Source: Nitrospirillum amazonense
GTDB lineage: Bacteria > Pseudomonadota > Alphaproteobacteria > Azospirillales > Azospirillaceae
Direction: 5' to 3'
NCBI RefSeq assembly: GCF_007828035.1
Contig: NZ_VITV01000011.1
Coordinates: 90,722 to 154,721 of the forward strand
DNA: 64,000 nucleotides
Position numbers and translations under genes: made by a program. Every line of letters begins with the position of its first letter. Positions within the stretch are counted from its first letter, which is position 1. Shown in pieces: positions 56,545-64,000 of this stretch. The notes beneath the pieces are model-generated. The model saw nothing but the letters and a program-made list of their open reading frames with translations. It was not told where the DNA came from and did not search any database.

Positions 56545-58233
56545 ATGCTGAACAAATTGAAGATTTCCCACCGGCTGGCGCTGTTCATGCCCATGCTGGT
56601 GCTGGCCCTGGGGCTGGCCGTCAGCTTCGCCCTGACCACCCTGCGCCACACCCTGACCGAGGACCGCAAGGAAGAGCTGAAGCAGATCCTGATGGTCACC
56701 CGTGGGGTGGCGCAGAACTGGTACGACCGCGAACAGTCGGGCGAGCTGACTCGGGCCCAGGCGCAGAAGGGCGCGCAGGACGACATCCGCAAGCTGCGCT
56801 TCGGCAATGGCGAGTATGTCTACGTCAACCAGTACGACGGCCTGACCGTCGTCCACATCAAGCGGGAATTCGAAGGCAAGAACCGCATGGACTTCAAGAC
56901 GGTCGATGGCGTCGAGACCGTGCGTTTGGGCATCGAGGCCGCCAAGCAGGGCGGCGGGTCCTTCACCTACACCTACCCGCGGCCGGGTAACAAGGGCGGC
57001 CCCGCCGAAAACTTCCCCAAGATGACCTACAGCCTGGGCTTCGAGCCATGGCAGTGGGCGCTGGGCACCGGCATCTACGTCGACGACATCGATGAGATCT
57101 ATCATGATATATTGATTGATATGCTGATGCTGACCGCCGTCGTCGTGGTCGCCGGCGGCCTGGTGGCTTATCTGCTGGCCCGCAGCATCGCCAAGCCCCT
57201 GAAGCTGATGACGGAGCGCATGGGCCAGCTGGCCGATGGCGACCTGACCGTCGACATCCCCCTGCTGAACGACCGCCATGAGATCGGCCGCCTGGCCCGC
57301 GCGCTGGAAGTGTTCAAGCGCAACGGCCTGCGCAACGCCGAACTGACCCAGGCCCAGCTGGCCGAGCAGGAGGAGAAGCGGCGCCGGCAAGAAGCGGTGG
57401 AGGCCTCGCTGGCCGATTTCCAGCAGCGCACCGCCCGGGTGCTCAGCAACGTGGTGCACGCCTCGGAAGACGTGCGCAACCATTCCTCGGGCCTGGCCGA
57501 CATGGCGACGCAGAGCCGCGGCATGGTGGAGATGGCCAATCACGCCTCGGCCGAAACCACCGGCAATGTGCAGATGATCGCCAGCGCGGCCGAGGAACTG
57601 GCCGCCGCCGTGGGAGAGGTCAACAGCCAGGTCACGCGCTCCACCGATATCGCGGAGCGGGCGGTGGCCCAGGCCGAACAGACCGGCGTCACCATGCAGG
57701 GCCTGGCGGACGCGGCCCAGAGCATCGGCAACATCATCCAGGTCATTCAGGAGATCGCCGGCCAGACCAACCTGCTGGCGCTGAACGCCACCATCGAGGC
57801 GGCGCGGGCCGGTGAGGCGGGCAAGGGCTTCGCCGTGGTGGCCAGCGAAGTGAAGACCCTGGCCAGCCAGACGACCAAGGCCACGGACGAAATCCAGGGC
57901 TACATCACCGGCATCCAACAGGAAACCACGCGAGCGGTGGAGGCCATCGGCAGCATCGCCACGGTGGTGGGTGACATGCGGACGATCGCCACCGCTATTG
58001 CGTCCGCGATGGAACAGCAGGGCGCCACCACCTCGGAAATCGCCCGCAACATCAACCAGGCGGCCATGGGCACCCAGCAGGTGTCGACCAACATCGTCGG
58101 CGTGGCGGGCGCAGCCGAGCAGACCAGCCAGTCGGCCAACGCCCTGCACACGGCCTCGGAAGCCCTGCGCCAGGACGCCGACGCCCTGAACGCCGAGATC
58201 ACCGGCTTCTTCGCCCGCCTGCGCGCGATCTGA
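56545..58233 (+). CDS. Methyl-accepting chemotaxis protein with Cache domain
   Basis: The 562-residue receptor has an N-terminal membrane helix ([16 protein letters not shown]), a single Cache (sCache_2) sensor domain (residues about 35-180, with [12 protein letters not shown] and [12 protein letters not shown]), a second helix ([13 protein letters not shown]), a HAMP linker and a cytoplasmic signalling domain whose hairpin tip is visible in [20 protein letters not shown]. sCache_2 receptors often sense small carboxylates. No C-terminal CheR pentapeptide is seen. A terminator follows. Confidence 0.95.
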   Translation: MLNKLKISHRLALFMPMLVLALGLAVSFALTTLRHTLTEDRKEELKQILMVTRGVAQNWYDREQSGELTRAQAQKGAQDDIRKLRFGNGEYVYVNQYDGLTVVHIKREFEGKNRMDFKTVDGVETVRLGIEAAKQGGGSFTYTYPRPGNKGGPAENFPKMTYSLGFEPWQWALGTGIYVDDIDEIYHDILIDMLMLTAVVVVAGGLVAYLLARSIAKPLKLMTERMGQLADGDLTVDIPLLNDRHEIGRLARALEVFKRNGLRNAELTQAQLAEQEEKRRRQEAVEASLADFQQRTARVLSNVVHASEDVRNHSSGLADMATQSRGMVEMANHASAETTGNVQMIASAAEELAAAVGEVNSQVTRSTDIAERAVAQAEQTGVTMQGLADAAQSIGNIIQVIQEIAGQTNLLALNATIEAARAGEAGKGFAVVASEVKTLASQTTKATDEIQGYITGIQQETTRAVEAIGSIATVVGDMRTIATAIASAMEQQGATTSEIARNINQAAMGTQQVSTNIVGVAGAAEQTSQSANALHTASEALRQDADALNAEITGFFARLRAI

Positions 58234-58250
58234 AGACAGTAAGGGGGGAG

Positions 58251-58288
58251 AAAGGGCGGCGATCTCCGCAAGGAGGGGCCGCCCTTTT
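58251..58288. terminator. Terminator between chemoreceptor and RTX-like gene
   Basis: AAAGGGCGGC (58251-58260) pairs with GCCGCCCTTT (58278-58287), 17-base loop, with T residues after the stem on both strands. It serves the convergent chemoreceptor and repeat-protein genes. Confidence 0.75.
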
Positions 58289-58294
58289 GAGGCC

Positions 58295-61200
58295 TCAGCT
58301 GTGGGAGAAGGGCGGGACCAACACCGTGCTGCCCACCTGGACGGATCCAATGACGGTGGGGTCGCTGTAGTAATTGGCGTAAGTCACCACCGTGTTCCCC
58401 GTCGTCAGCGACAGCACCAGGTCATTGCCCAACTGCTGGAAGACAAGGCTGCCCGGATCAACGTCGGAGGAAAACACCAGCACGTTGGCGCCCACCCCAT
58501 CGGTGATGACGTCAGAACCGCTGTTCAGGCCGAAGACATAGGTGTCATTCCCCAACCCGCCAGCGAAGGTGTCATCGCCCGAGCCGCCCGTGATGACGTT
58601 ATCAAGGTCGTTGCCGGTACCGCTGAAGCCACCCGTGCCGGTGTAGGTCAGGTTCTCGACGTTGCTGCCCAGCGTATAGCTCGCCAGCGTCGTGCGGACC
58701 TCGTCCGTGCCGGCGCCGGCAGCCTCCGTCACCACGTCACCGGCGTCGTCCACCAGGTAGGTGTCGTTGCCCGCACCGCCGACCAGCGTGTCCGCCCCGG
58801 CCCCGCCATCCAGCACGTCGGCACCGGCACCGCCGGTGATCACGTTGCCTAAAGCGTTGCCGGTACCGCTGAAGCCACCCGTGCCCGTGTAGGTCAGGTT
58901 CTCGACATTGCTGCCCAGCGTATAGCTCGCCAGCGTCGTGCGGACCTCATCCATGCCGGCGCCGGCAGCCTCCGTCACCACGTCACCGGCATCATCCACC
59001 AGGTAGGTGTCATTGCCCGCACCGCCGATCAGCGTGTCCGCTCCAGCACCACCATCCAGCACGTCGGCACCGGCACCGCCGGTGATCACGTTGCCTAAAG
59101 CGTTGCCGGTACCGCTGAAGCCACCCGTGCCGGTGCAGGTCAGGTTCTCGACATTGCTGCCCAGCGTATAGCTCGCCAGCGTCGTGCGGACCTCGTCCGT
59201 GCCGGCGCCCGCCGCCTCCGTCACCACGTCACCGGCGTCGTCCACCAGGTAGGTGTCGTTGCCGCTACCACCGATCAGCGTGTCCGCCCCGGCCCCGCCA
59301 TCCAGCACGTCGGCACCGGCACCGCCGGTGATGACGTTGGCCAAAGCATTGCCGGTACCGCTGAAGCCACCCGTGCCCGTGTAGGTCAGGTTCTCGACGT
59401 TGCTGCCCAGCGTGTAGCTCGCCAGCGTCGTGCGGACCTCGTCCGTGCCGGCGCCCGCCGCCTCCGTCACCACGTCGGTGGCGCTGTCCACCACATAGGT
59501 GTCGTTGCCCACACCACCGACCAAGGTGTCGTTGCCGGCACCGCCGTTCAGGGTATCGTCGCCCGCCCCGCCTGTCAGGGAGTCATTGGCGGCCCCACCG
59601 GTGATGACGTTGTTTAGCTCATTGCCTGTCCCAGTGAAGGCCGCCGTGCCCGTGTAGGTCAGGTTTTCCAGATTGGCGCCCAGCGTGTAGTTCGCCAGCG
59701 TGGTCCGCACTGTGTCGACGCCGGCACCCGCATCTTCCCGCACTACGTCGCCAGCGTTGTCCACCACATAGGTGTCGTTCCCCGCGCCGCCGATCAAGGT
59801 ATCGACGCCGGCGGCGCCGTCCAGCGTGTCATCCCCCACCCCGCCGGTCAGCTGGTTGTTCAGGATGCTGCCGGTGCCGGAGAAGTTGCCGGTGCCGATG
59901 AAGGTCAGGTTCTCGACGTTGGCGGAAACCAGGGTGTAATTCGTCAGCCAAGTCCGGATTTCATCCGTGCCACCACCCGAATTCTCCTTCACCACGTCGC
60001 CCAGATCATCGACGTAATAGACATCATCGCCGGTGCCCGCACCCATGGTGTCAGCACCGGCTCCACCATCCAGCGTGTCATTGCCGGTGGCACCAATCAG
60101 GCTATTGGCCAGATCGTTGCCGACACCATAGAAATTGCCGCTGCCCGTGTAGGTCAGGTTCTCGACATTGGCACCCAGCGTGTAGCTGGACGCGGTGACC
60201 TTCACCTCATCCGTGCCGCCGCCGGCCGCCTCCACCACCACATCGTTGGCGCTGTCGGCGAAATAGGTGTCGTTGCCCGAGCCACCGATCATGGTGTCGT
60301 CGCCGGCCCCGCCCGAGATGCTATTGGCAACCGCGGCATTGCCCCTGAGCACGTTGTTCAACTCGTTGCCGATGACGGTGAAGCCCGCTGTACCCGCACC
60401 GCCGGTGTAGGTCACGTTCTCCACATTGGCGCTGGTTAGCGTGTAGTTCGCCAGGCTGGTCTGGATCTCATCCGTGCCCTCGCCCGCATTTTCGATGACC
60501 ACGTCGAGGGCGGTGCTCACGACATAGACGTCGTTGCCCGCACCGCCGATCATGGTGTCGGCGGCGGCACCACCGTCCAATGTGTCGTTGCCACCGCCGC
60601 CAACCAGCAGATTGCTGAGAGTGTTGCCGGTGCCATAGAAATTGCCGGTGCCGACGTAGCGCAGGTTTTCCACGTTGGCGCTCAAGGTGTAACTGGGGGC
60701 GGTGGCCCACACCTCATCCGTGCCGGCGCCCGTTTCCGTCACCACATCATTGGCATCATCCACCAGGTAGATGTCGTTGCCCAGGCCACCGATCAGGGTA
60801 TCCACCCCGGCACCGCCATCCAGCGTGTCATTACCCCCGCCGCCGGTGATGGTGTTGGCCAGGGCGTTGCCGACACCGGAGAAATTGCCACTGCCCGTGT
60901 AGGTCAGTTTCTCGACATTGGCGCTCAGCGTGTAGCTGGCCGAGGTGGCCTGAACCTCATCGGTGCCCTCGCCCGGGTTCTCCACCACCACATCATTGGC
61001 GCTGTCCACCTGGAAGATATCGTCGCCAGTGCCACCGATCAGGGTGTCGTCCCCGGCTCCACCGTTCAGGGTGTCATTGCCGCCCGCTCCATTCAGTAGG
61101 TCATTGCCCGCCCCGCCGGTGAGGACGTTGGCGGCATCGTTGCCCGTACCGGTGAAGGCGTCAGCGCCGACATAGGTCAGCTTCTCGATATTGGCGCTCA

Positions 61201-64000
61201 GCACGTAGCCGGCCACCGAGGATCGCACTTCGTCGGTCCCCTCGCCCGCGTTCTCCACCACCACGTCGTTGAGGTTGTCCACGAAATAGACATCATTGCC
61301 GGCACCGCCGACCAGCGTGTCGGCCCCCGCCCCGCCATTCAGCGTGTCGTTGCCGGCACCGCTGGTGATGACATTCCCCAGGACGTTGCCCGTGCCGGTG
61401 AAGGCCAGGGTGCCGGTATAGGTCAGGTTGTCGACATCGGCAGTCAGCGCATAGGTCGCCACAGACGTCTTCACCAAATCCACGCCGGCGCCCGCCGCCT
61501 CGACCACCAGGTCGCCGGCATTGTCGACGATGTAGGTGTCATTGCCGGCGCCGCCGACCAGCGTGTCGGCCCCCGCGCCACCATCCAGCGTGTCGTCCCC
61601 CGCTCCGCCGGTCAGCTGGTTGTTCAGGCCGCTGCCGGTGCCGGAGAAGTTGCCGGTGCCGATGAAGGTCAGGTTCTCGACGTTGGCAGCTGTTAGGGTG
61701 TAGGCCGTCAGCCAGGTCCGGATTTCATCCGTGCCTCCGCCCGCGTTCTCCTTCACCACGTCACCCAGATCATCGACGTAATAGACGTCGTCACCCGTGC
61801 CCGCCCCCATGGTGTCGGCACCGGCGCCACCATCCAGCGTGTCATTGCCGGTGGATCCCGTCAGGCTGTTGGTCAGATCGTTGCCGACACCATAGAAATT
61901 GCCGCCGCCCGTATAGGTCAGGTTCTCGACATTGGCGCCCAGCGTGTAGCTGGCCGATGTTGCCTTCACCAGATCCGTACCGGCGCCGGCCGCCTCCACC
62001 ACGACGTCATTGGCGCTATCCACGACATAGGTGTCGTTGCCGGCGCCGCCGACCAGAGTGTCATCCCCGCCCTTGCCGTCCAACACGTCATTGCCGGCGC
62101 CACCAGTGATGAGGTTGCCGATATCGTTGCCATTGCCAGTGAAACCGGCCGTGCCGGTGTAGGTCAGTTTTTCGATATTGGCGCCCAGGGTGTATAGCGC
62201 CGAGGAGGACTTGACCTCATCATTGCCCTCACCAGGGTTTTCGATCACCACGTCAGCGCTGTTGTCCACCATATAGACGTCGTCACCCGCACCGCCGATC
62301 AGCGTGTCGGCCCCCGCAAGACCGTCCAGCGTGTCGTTGCCGGCGCCACCGGTGAGGGTGTTGGCTGCGGCATTGCCGGTGCCGGTGAAGACCCCCGTCC
62401 CAATATAGGTCAGCTTTTCCAGGGGGCCGCCCAGCACGTAGGAGGCGAGCGTGGTGCGCACCTCGTCGATGCCGGTGAAACTCCCCTCCGTGATCACATC
62501 GCCGACATTGTCCACGATATAGACGTCGTCGCCCGCACCGCCGATCAGCGTGTCGGCCCCAGCGCCACCATCCAGCGTGTCATTTCCGGCACCGCCGGTG
62601 ATGGTGTTGGCCAAGTCGTTGCCGGTGCCGTAGAAGCTGCCGGTACCAGTGTAGGTCAGCTTTTCGATGTTGGCGCTAAGCGTATAGCTGGCCGCCGTGG
62701 CCTGGACCTCGTCCGTACCTTCGCCCGCGTTCTCCACCACCACGTCGTTGGCGCTGTCGACACGGAAGATATCGTTGCCGGTGCCGCCGATCAGCGTGTC
62801 GTCACCGGCCCCGCCGATCAGGGTATCGTTGCCATCCCCGCCGCTCAGCACGTCATTGCCGGCGCCACCGGTGATGGTATTGCCCAGGGCGTTGCCCGTG
62901 CCGGTGAAAGTGCCCGTGCCGATATAGGTCAGGGTCTCGATATTGGCGCTGAGGGTGTAGCTGGCCGCCGTGGCCCGCACCTCGTCCGTGCCCTCGTTCG
63001 CGTTCTCCACCACCACATCGGCGCTGCTGTCCACGAAATAGAGGTCGTTGCCGGTACCGCCCACCAGGGTGTCGGCGCCACCGCCGCCGTCCAGCGTGTC
63101 GTTGCCAGCCCCGGCGCTCAGCGAGTCATTGCCGGCCCCGCCGGTCATGACATTGTTCAGCGTATTGCCAACACCGGCGAAAGCGCCGGTCCCGATATAG
63201 GTCAGGTTCTCAATATTGGCGCTGAGGGTGTAGCTGGCCGCCGTGGCCCGCACCTCGTCCGTGCCCTCGTTCGCGTTCTCCACCACCACGTCGGCGCCGC
63301 TGTCCACGAAATAGACGTCGTTGCCGGCGCCGCCGACCATGTAATCAACACCGGTCCCGCCATCCAACTGGTCGTTGCCGATCCCGCCGGTCATGGTGTC
63401 GTTGCCGCCCTTGCCGAACAGGACGTCGTTGCCGGCGCCGCCCGACAGGATGTCATCGGCGGCCCCGCCGGTCAGCGTGTCGTTGCCGGCATAGCCCGCC
63501 AGGCGGCTCTTGTCGTCCGTGGCGGTCAGCACGTCATCCCCGCTGGTGCCCAGGACGGGAATGTAATAGGGCACCGCCGGCCCCGTGGTGGGGTAGGTCT
63601 TGGTGACGATGTCGAAGCCGTTGGCCGTCTGGCTGGCCCAGCTCGCGATGATGGCGCCATCGGCCTGGACGGCCAAAGCCGGTTGGTTCTGGTCGCCGGT
63701 GGTGGTGTCGTTCAGGCGGAACTCACCGCCCACCGCGGCGCCGTTCGCTCCATAGCGCTGAGCATAGATGCCGTAGCCGCTGCCGTCCTCAGTATTCGAC
63801 GCCCACGTGACCAGGTAACCGCCATCTGGCAGGGCTACGACCTTGGGCAAGCTCTGGTCCCCTGTGGTGTAGGTGTTGACCTGAAGGGGGCCGCCCATGG
63901 CTGTGCCATCCGCCGCATAGTGGCGTAACAGGACATTGTGCTGGGTGGTGTTGTCGTTGATGCCGCCGGTGCTGGCGAGGACGACGACATAAGTGCCATC
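58295..64000 (-). CDS. Giant RTX-type calcium-binding repeat protein, 5' end missing
   Basis: The frame is open to the right edge, so 1901 C-terminal residues are visible and the start is outside. The first part has repeats of the kind G-G-x-F-x-V-N-T-Y-T-T-G-D-Q and G-G-Y-L-V-T-W-A-S. From about residue 160 come some 18-20 modules, each of RTX nonapeptides (G-G-A-G-N-D-T-L-D, binding Ca) followed by V-D-x-A-G-D-V-V-x-E, G-T-D-E-V-R-T, S-Y-T-L-G-x-N-V-E-N-L-T-Y-T-G-T-G and F-x-G-T-G-N-x-L-x-N-x-I-T-G-G. The last 80 residues differ and end P-P-F-S-H-S, a plausible type I secretion signal. Probable role: secreted adhesin or S-layer-like surface protein (inference). No secretion genes lie within the window. 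Confidence 0.9.
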   Translation of the reverse strand, partial: DGTYVVVLASTGGINDNTTQHNVLLRHYAADGTAMGGPLQVNTYTTGDQSLPKVVALPDGGYLVTWASNTEDGSGYGIYAQRYGANGAAVGGEFRLNDTTTGDQNQPALAVQADGAIIASWASQTANGFDIVTKTYPTTGPAVPYYIPVLGTSGDDVLTATDDKSRLAGYAGNDTLTGGAADDILSGGAGNDVLFGKGGNDTMTGGIGNDQLDGGTGVDYMVGGAGNDVYFVDSGADVVVENANEGTDEVRATAASYTLSANIENLTYIGTGAFAGVGNTLNNVMTGGAGNDSLSAGAGNDTLDGGGGADTLVGGTGNDLYFVDSSADVVVENANEGTDEVRATAASYTLSANIETLTYIGTGTFTGTGNALGNTITGGAGNDVLSGGDGNDTLIGGAGDDTLIGGTGNDIFRVDSANDVVVENAGEGTDEVQATAASYTLSANIEKLTYTGTGSFYGTGNDLANTITGGAGNDTLDGGAGADTLIGGAGDDVYIVDNVGDVITEGSFTGIDEVRTTLASYVLGGPLEKLTYIGTGVFTGTGNAAANTLTGGAGNDTLDGLAGADTLIGGAGDDVYMVDNSADVVIENPGEGNDEVKSSSALYTLGANIEKLTYTGTAGFTGNGNDIGNLITGGAGNDVLDGKGGDDTLVGGAGNDTYVVDSANDVVVEAAGAGTDLVKATSASYTLGANVENLTYTGGGNFYGVGNDLTNSLTGSTGNDTLDGGAGADTMGAGTGDDVYYVDDLGDVVKENAGGGTDEIRTWLTAYTLTAANVENLTFIGTGNFSGTGSGLNNQLTGGAGDDTLDGGAGADTLVGGAGNDTYIVDNAGDLVVEAAGAGVDLVKTSVATYALTADVDNLTYTGTLAFTGTGNVLGNVITSGAGNDTLNGGAGADTLVGGAGNDVYFVDNLNDVVVENAGEGTDEVRSSVAGYVLSANIEKLTYVGADAFTGTGNDAANVLTGGAGNDLLNGAGGNDTLNGGAGDDTLIGGTGDDIFQVDSANDVVVENPGEGTDEVQATSASYTLSANVEKLTYTGSGNFSGVGNALANTITGGGGNDTLDGGAGVDTLIGGLGNDIYLVDDANDVVTETGAGTDEVWATAPSYTLSANVENLRYVGTGNFYGTGNTLSNLLVGGGGNDTLDGGAAADTMIGGAGNDVYVVSTALDVVIENAGEGTDEIQTSLANYTLTSANVENVTYTGGAGTAGFTVIGNELNNVLRGNAAVANSISGGAGDDTMIGGSGNDTYFADSANDVVVEAAGGGTDEVKVTASSYTLGANVENLTYTGSGNFYGVGNDLANSLIGATGNDTLDGGAGADTMGAGTGDDVYYVDDLGDVVKENSGGGTDEIRTWLTNYTLVSANVENLTFIGTGNFSGTGSILNNQLTGGVGDDTLDGAAGVDTLIGGAGNDTYVVDNAGDVVREDAGAGVDTVRTTLANYTLGANLENLTYTGTAAFTGTGNELNNVITGGAANDSLTGGAGDDTLNGGAGNDTLVGGVGNDTYVVDSATDVVTEAAGAGTDEVRTTLASYTLGSNVENLTYTGTGGFSGTGNALANVITGGAGADVLDGGAGADTLIGGSGNDTYLVDDAGDVVTEAAGAGTDEVRTTLASYTLGSNVENLTCTGTGGFSGTGNALGNVITGGAGADVLDGGAGADTLIGGAGNDTYLVDDAGDVVTEAAGAGMDEVRTTLASYTLGSNVENLTYTGTGGFSGTGNALGNVITGGAGADVLDGGAGADTLVGGAGNDTYLVDDAGDVVTEAAGAGTDEVRTTLASYTLGSNVENLTYTGTGGFSGTGNDLDNVITGGSGDDTFAGGLGNDTYVFGLNSGSDVITDGVGANVLVFSSDVDPGSLVFQQLGNDLVLSLTTGNTVVTYANYYSDPTVIGSVQVGSTVLVPPFSHS
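58585..59440 (-). repeat. 246-bp tandem repeats in the RTX-type gene
   Basis: A marker element (CGCCGGTGAT or close variant) recurs at 58585, 58831, 59077 and 59323, three times exactly 246 bp (82 codons) apart. The sequence between is nearly identical between units, suggesting recent duplication or gene conversion. The next unit is 273 bp long, larger by 27 bp, one RTX nonapeptide. More divergent units continue to about 63400. Confidence 0.85.

Noticed and set aside
58295..63400. Regular repeats considered as a CRISPR array or satellite
   Set aside because: The repeats keep one long open frame and encode RTX nonapeptide modules; there are no short unique spacers.

Overview
The window is a dense, high-G+C bacterial chromosome segment. 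The gene content and style point to an alphaproteobacterium of the Rhodospirillales/Azospirillaceae kind (Nitrospirillum- or Azospirillum-like). Supporting genes are an IalB-type protein, a cyanide-insensitive-type bd oxidase beside an NsrR-type Rrf2 regulator, a group III truncated hemoglobin, TPR-fused glycosyl- and sulfotransferases, and very large repetitive surface proteins. The taxonomic call is inference. No rRNA, tRNA, CRISPR array, transposase or phage gene was seen.

Layout. 1-10.6 kb (all minus strand): a truncated lipoprotein, a TPR-glycosyltransferase, a TPR-sulfotransferase, an IalB-like protein and a 1971-residue autotransporter, which look like a surface-modification/adhesin block. 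10.8-18.9 kb: isochorismatase-type hydrolase; a MocR regulator divergent from an AhpD-like protein; an Ohr peroxidase; a low-G+C peptidoglycan amidase with a probable periplasmic immunity protein; a LysR regulator; a small membrane protein; a truncated hemoglobin with an NsrR-like operator; an ECF sigma factor with a membrane partner. 19-23 kb: an EmrAB-type efflux pump with a divergent TetR regulator, and an ABM monooxygenase whose promoter has SoxR-box architecture. 23-29.6 kb: an acyltransferase-family membrane protein, a ketopantoate reductase family protein, a nucleoside-symporter-family MFS protein, a glutamine amidotransferase, a free-methionine-sulfoxide reductase, a decayed NnrS remnant and a protein built of four helix-turn-helix repeats.

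29.6-44 kb: cydAB and divergent nsrR; a metallophosphatase; a VanAB-like Rieske oxygenase/reductase cluster with its GntR regulator; a ribbon-helix-helix protein; a coiled-coil porin; two small exported Cys-motif proteins; an OmpR-type two-component system; a Phd/VapC toxin-antitoxin pair. 44-64 kb: a PKHD-type dioxygenase; a 1005-residue DUF748 (AsmA-like) protein; a GH74-like lipoprotein with a LacI-style palindrome in its promoter; a 53-residue acidic protein; a Mn(II) yybP-ykoY riboswitch and mntP; an adenosine/adenine deaminase; a laccase-like multicopper oxidase; a sulfotransferase-like protein; a Cache chemoreceptor; and the C-terminal 1901 residues of a giant RTX-type repeat protein that runs off the right edge.

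How the genes fit together. Redox and nitrosative stress is the recurring theme: Ohr, AhpD-like, fRMsr, truncated hemoglobin, NsrR, bd oxidase, an NnrS relic and a SoxR-type promoter. The second theme is cell-surface and secreted proteins: autotransporter, RTX protein, GH74 enzyme, porin, multicopper oxidase, and the amidase effector. The least explained items are the amidase/immunity pair, the four-HTH protein with its inverted-repeat leader, the two Cys-motif proteins, and an orphan terminator-like hairpin in a divergent gap near 40.57 kb that may mark a small RNA.
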